Source of the DNA: Nocardia veterana NBRC 100344
Lineage (GTDB): Bacteria; Actinomycetota; Actinomycetes; Mycobacteriales; Mycobacteriaceae
Reading direction: 5' to 3'
Length of the DNA stretch: 49,061 nt
NCBI RefSeq assembly: GCF_000308855.1
Contig: NZ_BAGM01000069.1
Coordinates: forward strand, 1-49,061
Below the pieces are notes generated by a model, which worked only from the letters and a program-made list of their open reading frames with translations, had not been told where the DNA came from and ran no database searches. A program made the translations under genes and the position numbers. Below, one piece after another: positions 1 to 10,130 of this stretch. The first letter of the stretch is position 1; every line of letters starts with the position of its first letter.

Positions 1-2
1 CC

Positions 3-752
3 CACGAGTCGGCATTGCGGCAGCTCGAGCAGTGGCAACGCGCCCACGATGCGCCCGGCACCTCGACCGGCTCGCCGCCGGCCGGTGCCGCAGCCGCGCG
101 GCGGGCGAACGGCCGGTCCCGGTGGTGCCGGGCCCGGGCCGGGCTCACCCCACTGCACGATCCGGCGCCGCCGCTCGCGGAGGTCGTCGACGGGTTCGAG
201 CGTGCCTGGTGGTTGCTGCCGCGCCGCGACATCGCGGGCGAGGTATCCGCCCTGGTCGACCTGGCCATCGTCCATCTGCACCAGGGCCGGCTCGAGGCCG
301 CGCGGGATCGCCTGGAACTGGCCGAGGTGCTGACCAGGGGCGGTCGCAATCCGACCGGACGAGCCCACACCTTCGAGGTCCTGGGCGTGCTCTGGTGGAT
401 GCGCGGCGAGCCCCGGCGGGCGTTGCGGTGGTGGCTGCTGGCGCTGACCCGCTATCGCGGAGTCGGCCACGAGCTCGGTATCTGCCGCTGCCTGCAGCAT
501 CTGGGTAGCGCGGCCACCGTGGCACCCGAGTACGGGTCGTTGCTGCTCGAGGGGCCGTTGGACACCGGTGAGGTGCTGCGGCAGGCGGCGGGCTGGTTGG
601 CCTACGCCGAAAAGCGGCGTCCTGATGCCGCGAACGGTGGTTCCCGCCTCGCGGAGCGCTATCACCGGCGTGTCGCGCAGGCGCTGCGACACGCCGGGCT
701 GACCTCGCCGGAGACCGTGGATCGATGGCCGGTGCGCCTCGTCGAGCAGTAG
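3..752 (+). CDS. TPR-like helical protein, C-terminal part (5' end outside window)
   Basis: The reading frame is open from the first complete codon at the left edge, so the true start lies upstream and 249 residues are visible. The first 55 residues are low-complexity and rich in Ala, Gly and Arg. After that come amphipathic helical pairs typical of tetratricopeptide repeats, for example VSALVDLAIVHLHQGRLEAA and GVLWWMRGEPRRALRWWLLA. Such repeats occur at the C-termini of actinobacterial AfsR/SARP or LuxR-type regulators, but no DNA-binding or ATPase domain is visible here, so the function is open. The gene ends about 390 bp before rpf. The fold class is moderately sure; the role is unknown. 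Confidence 0.5.
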   Translation, partial: HESALRQLEQWQRAHDAPGTSTGSPPAGAAAARRANGRSRWCRARAGLTPLHDPAPPLAEVVDGFERAWWLLPRRDIAGEVSALVDLAIVHLHQGRLEAARDRLELAEVLTRGGRNPTGRAHTFEVLGVLWWMRGEPRRALRWWLLALTRYRGVGHELGICRCLQHLGSAATVAPEYGSLLLEGPLDTGEVLRQAAGWLAYAEKRRPDAANGGSRLAERYHRRVAQALRHAGLTSPETVDRWPVRLVEQ

Positions 753-1482
<730 letters not shown>

Positions 1483-1527
1483 GGGTTCGCCCGCGCGGTT
1501 TCGGCCGCATCGATGAACGTGCCGTCA

Positions 1528-1570
1528 GGCCCCTCCCCGGAGCTCCGGGAGGGGCCCGACGTCGTTTTGG
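1528..1570 (+). terminator. Terminator hairpin after rpf
   Basis: A near-perfect G/C palindrome at 1528-1556 (GGCCCCTCCC paired with GGGAGGGGCC around a CGGAGCTCCG centre) lies 45 bases after the rpf stop. It is followed by GTCGTTTT. It also ends transcription facing the minus-strand remnant at 1577-1726. Confidence 0.75.
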
Positions 1571-1576
1571 GCGGGG

Positions 1577-1726
1577 TCAGGCGCTGATCGGCGGGTCGGC
1601 CGCGAACCGGCTCTCGACCGGCGGCAGCCCGTAGTGCCCGCGCAGCGTGTCGGCGGTGTACTCGCTGCGCAACAGTCCGCGCTCCTGCCGGATCGGCGCG
1701 TATGCGCCCCAGGCGAATTCGTCCAT
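1577..1726 (-). pseudogene. C-terminal remnant of an LLM flavin-dependent monooxygenase (NtaA/SnaA/DszA type)
   Basis: An ATG at 1726 opens a 49-codon frame ending at TGA 1577-1579. Its translation contains IRQERGLLRSEYTADTLRGH followed by YGLPP. This matches the characteristic end of NtaA/SnaA/DszA-type luciferase-like monooxygenases (family pattern roughly LxRRGLxRxxYxxxTLRxxLGLP). The remaining 350-400 residues are absent. It lies downstream of a sulfonate-type ABC transporter on the same strand, where such a monooxygenase is often encoded, so it most likely marks a deleted operon member. The 72 bases between the transporter and the remnant hold a small hairpin (GGGAC/GTCCC) and no coding signal. 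The family match is from memory of the motif, not a search. Confidence 0.6.
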
Positions 1727-1798
1727 TTCGCATTGCAATTGATGAAACGTTTTTCGTGATGGCGGCAGGGACGGTCGCGGTCCCTTCGAACGGACGCG

Positions 1799-2692
1799 TC
1801 AGCGGTCGGTGGGCGGGCGCCAGCGCGTGAGCCGCCGCTCGATGGTCACGAGGACCGCGTTGTGGATCAGGCCGACCAGGGCGATGGCGACGATCCCGAC
1901 ATACATGTCGGGAATCTGGAAATTCTGCTGGGCCGCGGTGATGAGATAGCCGAGACCGGCCCGCGCGCCGGACATTTCGGTGGCGATCAGGACCAGTATC
2001 GAGGCCGAGGCCGCCATTCGGATGCCGGTGAAGATCGTGGGTACCGCCGCGGGCAGGATCACCTTCTGAAACAGCCGCAGCGGTGAGAAGCCCAAGGACA
2101 CAGCCGATTTCACGAGTAACGGATCCACCGCGCGCACGCCGCTGATGGTGTTGAGCAGAATCGGGAAGAATCCGGCGTAGACCACGATGGCGACCTTGGA
2201 GGTCTCACCGATACCGAGAATGAGGATGAACACCGGCAGCAGCGCCAAGGCCGCGGTATTGCGGAACAATTCGAGCAGCGGGTTCAGAAAGTCGGCGATC
2301 GGCTTGTACCAGGCGATCGCGACGCCGGCCGGCACGGCGAGCGCGACGGCGATCGCGAATCCGGTCAGCGAACGGCCGAGGCTGGCGGAGGTGTTGTCCC
2401 AGAGCTGGCCGTTGCGGACCAGTTCCTCGCCGCGCTGCACCACGGTGGAGAACGGCGGCAGGAAGATCCGATCGACCAGGCCCAGCCGCGGCGCCACCTC
2501 CCAGAACAGGAGAAACAACGCGATGACCAGCGCGGGCTTGAGGACCCGCCAAGCGAGCCGGCCGGCGCCGCGGGCCAGCCGGCGCCCGGATGAGTCGTCG
2601 CGGGCGGGGGTGAGAGCGGGAGCGCCGGCGGCCGGCGGCGCCTGCTTCGGAACCAGCGTCGCCTCGGCGACGGCGGGCAATGCGGTGGACAC
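1799..2692 (-). CDS. ABC transporter permease, sulfonate/taurine type (SsuC/TauC-like)
   Basis: 297 residues. A Pro/Ala-rich cytoplasmic N-terminus of about 45 residues is followed by six hydrophobic segments. The BPD_transp_1 coupling loop is seen at GVRAVDPLLVKSAVSLGFSP followed by LRLFQKVILPAAVPTIFTGIR, which carries the expected EAA-like pattern with Ala/Leu substitutions. It forms the membrane channel of an importer with the ATPase and binding protein upstream. The GTG at 2692 was chosen because AGGAGG lies 7 bases before it, overlapping the end of the ATPase gene. Only 4 bases separate the ATPase stop from this start. The substrate class is inferred from the SsuC/TauC-like sequence and from the neighbouring monooxygenase remnant. 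Confidence 0.85.
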   Translation of the reverse strand: MSTALPAVAEATLVPKQAPPAAGAPALTPARDDSSGRRLARGAGRLAWRVLKPALVIALFLLFWEVAPRLGLVDRIFLPPFSTVVQRGEELVRNGQLWDNTSASLGRSLTGFAIAVALAVPAGVAIAWYKPIADFLNPLLELFRNTAALALLPVFILILGIGETSKVAIVVYAGFFPILLNTISGVRAVDPLLVKSAVSLGFSPLRLFQKVILPAAVPTIFTGIRMAASASILVLIATEMSGARAGLGYLITAAQQNFQIPDMYVGIVAIALVGLIHNAVLVTIERRLTRWRPPTDR

Positions 2693-2696
2693 GGGA

Positions 2697-3530
2697 TTAC
2701 CTCCTGTCGGTGGCGGCGAAGTCGGCTTGCTCCAAGCCCTGCGCGCGGGCCACCTCGTCGTGCAGTAGGGACCAGATCCGATGCCGGATCTCACTGAAGT
2801 GCTCGCTGGAACGCAGGTCGGCATCCGGATCGGTGTCGCGGTCGAGATCGATGTCCACCACGGCCTTGATCCGTCCCGGCCGCGAGGTGAGCACGGCCAC
2901 CCGCTGACCGAGGTAGACGGCCTCGTTGATGTCGTGGGTGATGAACAGGATGGTCTTGCCGGTGGTGCGCCAGATGCGCAGCAATTCGTCTTGCAGGGAT
3001 TCCCGGGTCTGCGCGTCGAGCGCGGCGAACGGCTCGTCCATCAGCAGCAGTTCGGGATCGAAGGCCAGGCTCCGGGCGATGGCCACCCGCTGCTTCATCC
3101 CGCCGGACAGCTCGTGCGGATATCGGTCGCCGAATCCGGACAGCCCGACCAGCTCCAGATAGTTCTCGGCGATCGCGCGCCGCTCCCGGCGGCGAATCCG
3201 CTTGGCCTCCAAGCCGAATTCGATATTGCCGCGCGCGGTGCGCCACGGCAGCAGCGCGTACTGCTGGAAGACGATGCCGCGATCGAGTCCGGGTCCGGTC
3301 ACGGGCGTGCCGTCGAGCAGGATTCGGCCGTGGCTGGGCCGGGTGAGTCCGCCGAGGAGGTCGAGCAGCGTCGACTTACCCGAACCGCTCGGGCCGACCA
3401 GGACGAGGAACTCCCCGTCGCGCACCTGCAGCGTGATGTCCTCGAGCGCGGTGAACGGGGTGCCGGCGCCCCGGGCGGGAAACTGTTTACGCACCCCGTC
3501 CAATGCGAGTTTGATTGCTGTACCGCTCAT
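2697..3530 (-). CDS. ABC transporter ATP-binding protein, sulfonate/nitrate/taurine type
   Basis: 277 residues with a complete ABC ATPase domain: Walker A GPSGSGKST, Q-loop in FQQYALLPWRTARGNIEFGL, signature LSGGMKQRVAIARSL, Walker B LLLMDEPFAALD and the switch histidine in ILFITHDINEAV. The WRTARGNIEFGLE segment is typical of SsuB/TauB/NrtD importers. It powers uptake through the adjacent permease. Its ATG at 3530 overlaps the stop of the binding-protein gene (ATGA), so the two are translationally coupled. Confidence 0.9.
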   Translation of the reverse strand: MSGTAIKLALDGVRKQFPARGAGTPFTALEDITLQVRDGEFLVLVGPSGSGKSTLLDLLGGLTRPSHGRILLDGTPVTGPGLDRGIVFQQYALLPWRTARGNIEFGLEAKRIRRRERRAIAENYLELVGLSGFGDRYPHELSGGMKQRVAIARSLAFDPELLLMDEPFAALDAQTRESLQDELLRIWRTTGKTILFITHDINEAVYLGQRVAVLTSRPGRIKAVVDIDLDRDTDPDADLRSSEHFSEIRHRIWSLLHDEVARAQGLEQADFAATDRR

Positions 3531-4606
3531 TTCGCGGCCACCGCCTCTCCCGTCGGCCCGCTGGCGGGCGGGTAGGTGCCGTTGGCGTAGGGGTTGAACT
3601 TGTTGGTGTAGAGATCCTTCGCCGCCAGCGTCCCGGCGGGCAGTTCGCCGTTGCGGACCAGCCAGTCGATCCAGATCTGCAATTCGCGCTCCTGGATCAC
3701 ACCGCCCGGGACCGGGAGCCCGGAGCTCTTGTAGTACTGGAGCAGGTTGGTGTTCTCGTTGCGCCCCCGCTGCTGGATGATCGTGGTCATCCGGGCCACC
3801 ACCTGATCGCGCGGCGTCACCTGGAGCCAGCGGATCGCCCGTGCCGTGCCCTGGACGAAGTCGGCCACGGCATCCTGATGCTGTTGCAGGTAATCGTTGC
3901 GGAAAACATAGGTGCCGTAATCGAACTGGCCGAACAGATCCTTGTCGGTGTACAGCGCGTGCAGCCCACCGTGCGCGAGGGCGGTGTCCTGCAATGGTCC
4001 GCCCAGCGCCGCGGCGTCGATCTGCCCCTTGCGCAGCGCGTCCTCGGTGTTGGCCGGCGGCAGCACCACCAGCTGCACCTGCTTGATCTCGGCATCGCTG
4101 AGACCCTGATCGTGCAACCACTGCCGGGTGATGAATTCGTGGTGTGCCCCGAGGGTGTTCACGCCGATCTTCCTGCCGATCAGATCGCGCGCGGATCGGA
4201 TGCCGGAGTCGTCGCGGACGAAGTAGCCGGTGTAGCTCAGGGCATCCGCGCCGTAGGAGCTGAGCACGGAGGTGACCGGCGCGCCGCCGCTGACGAGTTT
4301 GACGACGGCGCCGTTGAAGGCGCTGCCGAATTCGATCTGCTTGGTCGCCGCAGCCTGGATATTCGCCGGGCCGCTGGTGGTGTCGCCTTCCCATTTCAGC
4401 CGCACCTTGGTGAAGTAGCCCAGGTCGGCGGCGAGTTCGTAGGCGGTGACGGCGCCGGTTTGGCCCTGATATCGCAGAATCGTCTTGCCGTCGGCGGTGG
4501 TGCCGGCTCCGGAGTCGGAGCAGCCGGCGGCGATCGCGACGGTGAGGGGGAGGGCCAGTGCGGCGGCGAGGGCACGCACGACCCGAGGTCGTCCGAACGA
4601 CAACAT
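3527..4606 (-). CDS. ABC transporter substrate-binding lipoprotein (SsuA/TauA/NMT1-like)
   Basis: 359 residues. The N-terminus has an Arg-containing start, a hydrophobic run and IAAGC, a near-consensus lipobox, so the mature protein should be lipid-anchored outside the membrane. The body reads as a periplasmic-binding-protein type II fold of the SsuA/TauA/NMT1 group: ELAADLGYFTKVRLKWEGD, FGSAFNGAVVKLVSGGAPVT, DLIGRKIGVNTLGAHHEFIT and GQIDAAALGGP. It captures an aliphatic sulfonate or a similar small organic ligand for import. The ATG at 4606 was chosen because the signal peptide begins there. A 71-codon leader ORF ends 11 bases upstream, which suggests translational coupling or attenuation. 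Exact ligand unknown. Confidence 0.85.
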   Translation of the reverse strand: MLSFGRPRVVRALAAALALPLTVAIAAGCSDSGAGTTADGKTILRYQGQTGAVTAYELAADLGYFTKVRLKWEGDTTSGPANIQAAATKQIEFGSAFNGAVVKLVSGGAPVTSVLSSYGADALSYTGYFVRDDSGIRSARDLIGRKIGVNTLGAHHEFITRQWLHDQGLSDAEIKQVQLVVLPPANTEDALRKGQIDAAALGGPLQDTALAHGGLHALYTDKDLFGQFDYGTYVFRNDYLQQHQDAVADFVQGTARAIRWLQVTPRDQVVARMTTIIQQRGRNENTNLLQYYKSSGLPVPGGVIQERELQIWIDWLVRNGELPAGTLAAKDLYTNKFNPYANGTYPPASGPTGEAVAAK

Positions 4607-4617
4607 GATCGGTTCTT

Positions 4618-4833
4618 TCACTGAATGCGTTTCGCGATCCCGAGCGGGGATCGCTGCGGGCGGATCTGCGAAACGTGGTGCCTGACAGGTGCTTCGAGGC
4701 GGCGAGGCCGCGGGCGGGCGTGACAGATCCCGTGCGGCACCCGCATGAGATCGACCGTGCGGCGGCGGGTCAGACCGAGGAGGTGGTTCGGTGCCGTACC
4801 CGCACCGCCGGCGCCTGTGTCGGTGGCGGCCAT
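4618..4833 (-). CDS. Putative attenuator leader peptide ahead of the sulfonate-type transporter
   Basis: 71 codons starting at an ATG preceded by AGGAGG with 4-base spacing. The stop lies 11 bases before the binding-protein ATG. Residues about 18-38 read LLGLTRRRTVDLMRVPHGIC. Many actinobacteria carry short peptides with the pattern (T/S)RRxxVDLxRVxxxxC before sulfur-assimilation and sulfonate-transport operons, annotated as putative leader peptides. The match to that pattern, the strong ribosome site and the position support a cis-regulatory role tied to cysteine supply. It is longer than the usual 20-40 residues, because the frame continues for about 33 Arg/His-rich residues after the conserved Cys. 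No terminator/antiterminator pair could be confirmed by eye. Confidence 0.65.
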   Translation of the reverse strand: MAATDTGAGGAGTAPNHLLGLTRRRTVDLMRVPHGICHARPRPRRLEAPVRHHVSQIRPQRSPLGIAKRIQ

Positions 4834-5021
4834 ACATCCTCCTGCCGAGCCGAAATCGTCAACTCGCACTCTGACCGACCCCGGGACCTGGGGCAATGGT
4901 TGTGCGCAGCGCGAGCCGATCCCGGTGGGGCCGAACGGGACCCGTGCGTGCCGACATCGGATCCGCGGGATGGTCACTCGCGACCGGGGACCGCCGACCG
5001 TGGCAGGTGGCGCCGGACGGG

Positions 5022-5738
5022 TCAGCGGGAGGCGGGCTGTTCCGCGGCCTCGGCTTCGGCCGCGGTCTCGGCGAATTGGTCGGCGCCCCATCGCGCATCG
5101 ACGACCAGTCCGATGACGCCGATGGTGATGCAGATCCCCGACAGCACCAGCAGGCCGGGCTCTGTCCGCCCGGTCAGCGCGTCGCCGAGGACGACGATGC
5201 CGACGGTGCCGGGAATGATGCCGAAGAAGGTGGCCAGCAGGTACGGCAGCAGTCGCACCGAGGACAGGCCGGCGCAGTAGTTGATCACCGAGAACGGGAC
5301 CGGTGCGATGAGCCGCAACGAACCGACCGCCAACCAGCCACGCCGGGCGAGCCGACGGTCGACCGCCCGCACCGCCGGATGGTCGAGCCGCGCCGCGACC
5401 TGGTCGCGGTCGAGCGCGCGGACCAGCAGCAGGGCGAGCACCGCGCTCACCGTCGTCGCCGCCACGGCCAGGCCGATCCCGAGCACCGGCCCGAACAGCA
5501 GCCCCGCGCTGAGGGTGAAAACGGTCCGGGGGAACGGTGCGACGGTGACGATCGCGTGCACGAGGAAGAAGACGAGCGGAAAGACCGGGCCGATCGAATC
5601 GGCCCAGTCCCTAATCTGCTGCGGAGCCGGATGCGGGGCCAGTGCGGCCACCGCGACCAGCGCGGCGCCGAGCACCAGCAGCATCACGACCCGTCGATTG
5701 CGCAGCAGTCGCAACGCCACATCCGTCGTCCTCCGCAC
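5022..5738 (-). CDS. TVP38/TMEM64 (VTT/DedA-superfamily) membrane protein
   Basis: 238 residues with about six hydrophobic segments. The family core is visible: FFLVHAIVTVAPFPRTVFTL followed by SAGLLFGPVLGIGLAVAATT, then RRGWLAVGSLRLIAPVPFSVINYCAGLSSVRLLPYLLATFFGIIPGT. This corresponds to the VTT domain with its conserved FPR/G-rich re-entrant region and the later R(L/F)xPxxPF motif. Proteins of this group are linked to lipid scrambling or flipping across the inner membrane; the substrate here is unknown. A charged C-terminal tail follows. It diverges from mutA with a 247-bp shared upstream region. Confidence 0.88.
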   Translation of the reverse strand: MRRTTDVALRLLRNRRVVMLLVLGAALVAVAALAPHPAPQQIRDWADSIGPVFPLVFFLVHAIVTVAPFPRTVFTLSAGLLFGPVLGIGLAVAATTVSAVLALLLVRALDRDQVAARLDHPAVRAVDRRLARRGWLAVGSLRLIAPVPFSVINYCAGLSSVRLLPYLLATFFGIIPGTVGIVVLGDALTGRTEPGLLVLSGICITIGVIGLVVDARWGADQFAETAAEAEAAEQPASR

Positions 5739-5985
5739 CGCGACAGGTTACCGGTTGGTAGTGCGACGCCGTGCGAAGCATGTGCGAACACGGGGCTAGC
5801 ATCGAGTGAAGGTTGCGGAATGGTCGTTAACCGAACTGGCCGCTCACCTGCCGGTATCGCGCGGCCCGCGGATTGTGAAGCGGACACACAGCCGGTTGCG
5901 AAGGCGCTGCGAAGACTTGGGTTGCAGCACCGGTATCCGGTACAGGTGAAGTATCGGCCAGTCGAGTGGAAGAGGTGCAGCAGCG
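5739..5985. promoter_or_regulatory. Divergent promoter region with paired TGCGAA repeats
   Basis: TGCGAA occurs at 5772-5777 and 5783-5788, and again at 5897-5902 and 5908-5913. In both pairs the start-to-start spacing is exactly 11 bp, one helical turn. The motif resembles half of the TTTGCAAA-type sites bound by RamB/PrpR regulators of acetate and propionate metabolism, which would fit a methylmalonyl-CoA operon. The regulator assignment is inference. Confidence 0.45.
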
Positions 5986-7869
5986 ATGCCGATCGGTTCA
6001 GATCCGGACGCGGACACCGTGCCCGGATACGCCGCATGGCGTAAGGGCGTGGCCGGAGTTCTGGCCAAATCTCGCAAGGTGGACGCCGCGGAGCTCGGCG
6101 ACGAGCCGGAGCGCTTGCTCGCGGTCACCAATTACGACGGTGTCACCGTCGCGCCGCTGTATACGCGCCGGGACGAACTGCCCGAGCAGCCGCTGCCGGG
6201 GCGGTTCCCGTTCGTGCGCGGCAACGAGGCGACGCGCGACGTCCACCGCGGCTGGTATGTCAGCGCCCGCTTCACCGGCTCGGATCCCGCCCGCGTCAAC
6301 GAGGAGATCCTCGCCGCGCTGGAAAACGGCGTCAGTGCGGTATGGCTGGGCGTGGGCGCGGACGGTGTGCCGGTCGCCGGCCTGCCCGATGCATTGCGCG
6401 GATTGCTCTTCGAATTGGCGCCGCTGACCCTGTCCGCCGGAGCCGATGCCCCGGCCGCCACGGCGCAGGTCTTGTCGCTGCTCGACGGCTATCAGGTCGC
6501 CGATCGCTCCGACATCCGCGTCTTCCTCGGCGCCGCGCCGCTCACCAGCCGCTTCGCCGCCCTGCCCGATGCCGACCTGGACGCTACCGTCGCGCTGGCC
6601 CGCACCGCCGCCGCCCGTACCGAGACGGTGCGCGCGATCACGGTGTGCGGCATGGCCTTCCACAACGCCGGTGCCTCCGACGCGCAGGAAATCGGTGCCG
6701 CGGTCGCCGCGGGTCTGGATTATCTGCGCGCGCTCACCGATGCCGGCCTCGATATCGCCGATGCGCTGGACCAGGTGAGCTTCCGATTCGCGGCCACCGA
6801 CGATCAGTTCGAGACCATCGCGAAATTCCGTGCCGCGCGCCGGCTCTGGGCCCGGATCGCCCACGAGGTCGGCGCGCCGGACTTCGGCAACGCTCCCCAG
6901 CACGCGGTGACCTCGGAACCGATGCTCAGCCAGCGCGACCCGTGGGTGAACATGCTGCGCACCACGCTGGCCGCGTTCGGCGCTGGCGTCGGCGGCGCCG
7001 ATCTGGTCACGGTGCTGCCCTTCGACGCGGCGCTGCCCGCCGGGGAACTCGGTGTGTCGCAGGCGTTCTCCGAACGGATGGCGCGCAATACGCAGCTGTT
7101 GCTGCTCGAGGAATCGCATCTGGGTCACGTACAGGACCCGGGCGCCGGATCCTGGCATGTGGAGAGCCTGACCGCGGAGGTGGCGGCCGCCGCCTGGTCG
7201 TTCATGCAGGAGATCGAGCGCGCCGGTGGATACCGCAGCGCTCTCGAATCGGGTCTGGTGGCCGAGCGCATCGCCGAGACCGCGGCGCGGCGCGACGCCG
7301 ATATCGCCCATCGCCGCACCGCCGTCACCGGCGTGAACGAATTCCCGAACCTCGCCGAGGAGCCCCTGTCGGAGGCCGCCCGGGCTGCGGACCTGCCCTC
7401 CCGCTACGGCGGCGGAGTCCCGGCTCGCCGGGGCGCGGCCTTCGAGCAGTTGCGTAACCGGTCCGACGCGTATCTGGCCGCCCACGGTCGTCGTCCGCGT
7501 GCCCTGCTGGTGCCGCTGGGCCCGGTGGCCGAACACAACGTCCGGGTCACCTTCGCCGCGAACGTGCTCGCCTCCGGCGGTATCGAAACCGTCAATCCGG
7601 GTGCCTTGGAGATCGCCGGAATCGGGGCGGCCGCAACCGAATCCGGCGCGACGATGGCGGTGCTGTGCGGCAGCGACGCCCGCTACGGCACCGAAGCGGC
7701 GGCCGCGGTGCAGCAGTTGCGCAGCGCGGGTGTGGCCACGGTCTTGCTGGCCGGACCGGAGAAGGCGGTGGCCGAGGTGAGCGGCACACAGCGGCCGGAC
7801 GGATTCCTCACGGCCCGCATGGACGCGGTGGCGACCCTGTCCGGCCTGCTGGAGAAGCTGGGAGCGTAA
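5986..7869 (+). CDS. mutA: Methylmalonyl-CoA mutase small subunit
   Basis: 627 residues, normal for the actinobacterial small subunit. It pairs with MutB to interconvert (R)-methylmalonyl-CoA and succinyl-CoA, linking propionyl-CoA from odd-chain fatty acids, sterol side chains, Val and Ile to the TCA cycle or, in reverse, supplying methylmalonyl-CoA. The substrate-domain barrel is seen at [20 protein letters not shown] followed by [20 protein letters not shown], and at [20 protein letters not shown]. The C-terminal flavodoxin-like domain lacks the cobalamin-binding DxHxxG motif, as expected for the non-catalytic subunit. The stop overlaps the mutB start (TAATG), so the subunits are co-translated. 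The start at 5986 follows GAAGAGG. Confidence 0.95.
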   Translation: MPIGSDPDADTVPGYAAWRKGVAGVLAKSRKVDAAELGDEPERLLAVTNYDGVTVAPLYTRRDELPEQPLPGRFPFVRGNEATRDVHRGWYVSARFTGSDPARVNEEILAALENGVSAVWLGVGADGVPVAGLPDALRGLLFELAPLTLSAGADAPAATAQVLSLLDGYQVADRSDIRVFLGAAPLTSRFAALPDADLDATVALARTAAARTETVRAITVCGMAFHNAGASDAQEIGAAVAAGLDYLRALTDAGLDIADALDQVSFRFAATDDQFETIAKFRAARRLWARIAHEVGAPDFGNAPQHAVTSEPMLSQRDPWVNMLRTTLAAFGAGVGGADLVTVLPFDAALPAGELGVSQAFSERMARNTQLLLLEESHLGHVQDPGAGSWHVESLTAEVAAAAWSFMQEIERAGGYRSALESGLVAERIAETAARRDADIAHRRTAVTGVNEFPNLAEEPLSEAARAADLPSRYGGGVPARRGAAFEQLRNRSDAYLAAHGRRPRALLVPLGPVAEHNVRVTFAANVLASGGIETVNPGALEIAGIGAAATESGATMAVLCGSDARYGTEAAAAVQQLRSAGVATVLLAGPEKAVAEVSGTQRPDGFLTARMDAVATLSGLLEKLGA

Positions 7870-10130
7870 TGACTACTCGAGATGTGAACCACGTGATCGG
7901 CAGCTTCGCCGAGGTGCCGCTGGGCGAACCGGCGGCCGCGCAGGCCGGTGGCGGTGACGTCGAGGCGTTCGTCGCCGAATCGGCCGCCGCCAACGGCTAC
8001 GCGCCCGAACAACTGGTCTGGGCGACCCCCGAAGGTATCGACGTCGCGCCGGTGTACACCAAGGCCGACCGCGATGCCGTGGTGGCCGAAGGCTACCCGC
8101 TCGACAGCGTGCCCGGTGTGGCGCCGTTCGTGCGCGGCCCGTATCCGACCATGTACGTGAATCAGCCGTGGACCATCCGCCAGTACGCGGGTTTCTCCAC
8201 CGCCGCCGATTCCAACGCCTTCTACCGCCGCAACCTGGCCGCCGGCCAGAAGGGTCTGTCGGTCGCCTTCGACCTGGCCACCCATCGCGGCTACGACTCC
8301 GACCACCCGCGCGTCACCGGTGACGTCGGGATGGCCGGCGTCGCCATCGACTCCATTCTGGATATGCGGGAACTGTTCGATCAGATTCCGCTGGATCAGG
8401 TGTCGGTGTCGATGACCATGAACGGCGCGGTGCTGCCGATCCTGGCGCTGTACGTCGTCGCCGCCGAGGAACAGGGCGTCAAGCCCGAACAGCTGGCCGG
8501 AACCATTCAGAACGACATTCTGAAGGAGTTCATGGTCCGCAACACCTACATCTATCCGCCCAAGCCCTCGATGCGGATCATCTCCGACATCTTCGCCTAC
8601 ACCTCCGCGAAGATGCCGAAGTTCAACTCCATCTCCATCTCCGGCTACCACATCCAGGAAGCCGGAGCCACCGCCGACCTGGAGCTGGCCTACACCCTGG
8701 CCGACGGCGTCGAATACATTCGCGCCGGCCTGGACGCGGGCATGGAGATCGATCAGTTCGCGCCGCGGCTGTCGTTCTTCTGGGCCATCGGCATGAACTT
8801 CTTCATGGAGGTCGCCAAGCTGCGCGCCGGCCGGCTGCTGTGGAGCGAGCTGGTGTCGAAGTTCGAGCCCAAGAGCCAGAAGTCGCTGTCGCTGCGCACC
8901 CACTCGCAGACCTCGGGCTGGTCGCTGACCGCGCAGGACGTGTTCAACAACGTCGCGCGCACCTGTGTCGAGGCGATGGCCGCGACCCAGGGTCACACCC
9001 AGTCGCTGCACACCAACGCCCTCGACGAGGCGCTGGCGCTGCCCACCGACTTCTCCGCGCGCATCGCCCGCAACACCCAGCTGCTGCTGCAGCAGGAATC
9101 GGGCACCACACGCCCGATCGACCCATGGGGCGGCTCCTACTACGTGGAGTGGCTGACCCACCAGCTCGCCGAGCGGGCACGGGCCCACATCGCCGAGGTC
9201 GAGGCGCACGGCGGTATGGCGCAGGCGATTTCGGAGGGCATCCCGAAGCTGCGCATCGAGGAGGCGGCGGCCCGCACCCAGGCGCGCATCGATACCGGCG
9301 CGCAGCCGGTGATCGGTGTCAACAAGTACCAGGTGACCGAGGACCAGGAGATCGAGGTCCTCAAGGTCGAGAACTCGCGGGTGCGCGCCGAGCAGAACGA
9401 GAAGCTGCGCCGCCTGCGCGCCGAGCGCGACAACGCCGAGGTGGAGCGGACGCTGGCCGAATTGACCAGGGCCGCAGCATCTTCCGAAGGCGGCATGGCC
9501 AACAACCTGCTCGCTCTGGCTATCGACGCCGCGCGCGCCAAGGCCACCGTCGGCGAGATCTCCGACGCGCTGGAGAAGGTGTACGGTCGCCATCAGGCCG
9601 AGATCCGCACACTGTCGGGCGTCTACCGAGAGGAGGCCGGCAAGGTGACCAATATCAGCAGGGCCATCGAGCTGGTCGAGGAATTCGCCGAGGCCGAGGG
9701 CCGGCGCCCCCGCATCCTCGTCGCCAAGATGGGCCAGGACGGCCACGACCGGGGCCAGAAGGTGATCGCGACCGCCTTCGCCGACCTGGGCATGGACGTC
9801 GATGTGGGCCCGCTGTTCCAGACCCCGGAAGAGGTGGCCCAGCAGGCGGCCGACAACGACGTGCACATCGTCGGTGTCTCCTCGCTGGCGGCCGGCCACC
9901 TCACGCTGGTGCCCGCCCTGCGGCAGGCACTGGCCGATGTCGGGCGCCCCGACATCATGGTCATCGTCGGCGGGGTGATCCCGCCCGGTGACTTCGACGA
10001 GCTGTATGCCGCCGGCGCCGCGGCGATCTTCCCGCCGGGCACCGTGATCGCCGACGCCGCGATCGGCCTGCTGCAGAAGCTGGCGGCCGAACTCGGCCAC
10101 GAGATCGGCGGACAAGCCGAGGCGGAATGA
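7869..10130 (+). CDS. mutB: Methylmalonyl-CoA mutase large (catalytic) subunit
   Basis: 753 residues. The catalytic barrel carries [20 protein letters not shown] followed by [22 protein letters not shown], a hallmark of adenosylcobalamin mutases, and [20 protein letters not shown]. The C-terminal B12 domain has [18 protein letters not shown], in which His at about residue 626 is the lower axial cobalt ligand, then GVSSLAAGH and [11 protein letters not shown]. All are intact, so it should be an active base-off/His-on mutase. The ATG at 7869 overlaps the mutA stop, and the stop overlaps the meaB start (ATGA), giving a tight three-gene operon. Confidence 0.97.
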   Translation: MTTRDVNHVIGSFAEVPLGEPAAAQAGGGDVEAFVAESAAANGYAPEQLVWATPEGIDVAPVYTKADRDAVVAEGYPLDSVPGVAPFVRGPYPTMYVNQPWTIRQYAGFSTAADSNAFYRRNLAAGQKGLSVAFDLATHRGYDSDHPRVTGDVGMAGVAIDSILDMRELFDQIPLDQVSVSMTMNGAVLPILALYVVAAEEQGVKPEQLAGTIQNDILKEFMVRNTYIYPPKPSMRIISDIFAYTSAKMPKFNSISISGYHIQEAGATADLELAYTLADGVEYIRAGLDAGMEIDQFAPRLSFFWAIGMNFFMEVAKLRAGRLLWSELVSKFEPKSQKSLSLRTHSQTSGWSLTAQDVFNNVARTCVEAMAATQGHTQSLHTNALDEALALPTDFSARIARNTQLLLQQESGTTRPIDPWGGSYYVEWLTHQLAERARAHIAEVEAHGGMAQAISEGIPKLRIEEAAARTQARIDTGAQPVIGVNKYQVTEDQEIEVLKVENSRVRAEQNEKLRRLRAERDNAEVERTLAELTRAAASSEGGMANNLLALAIDAARAKATVGEISDALEKVYGRHQAEIRTLSGVYREEAGKVTNISRAIELVEEFAEAEGRRPRILVAKMGQDGHDRGQKVIATAFADLGMDVDVGPLFQTPEEVAQQAADNDVHIVGVSSLAAGHLTLVPALRQALADVGRPDIMVIVGGVIPPGDFDELYAAGAAAIFPPGTVIADAAIGLLQKLAAELGHEIGGQAEAE

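Noticed and set aside
2697..4394. 565-codon minus-strand frame containing the ABC ATPase
   Set aside because: The upstream half is Arg/Gly/Gln-rich shadow of the binding-protein gene. The ATPase starts at 3530, where ATGA overlap and the domain begin.
3515..4624. Long plus-strand frame opposite the substrate-binding protein
   Set aside because: It mirrors the codon pattern of the minus-strand gene, which has a lipobox, a binding-protein fold and operon linkage.
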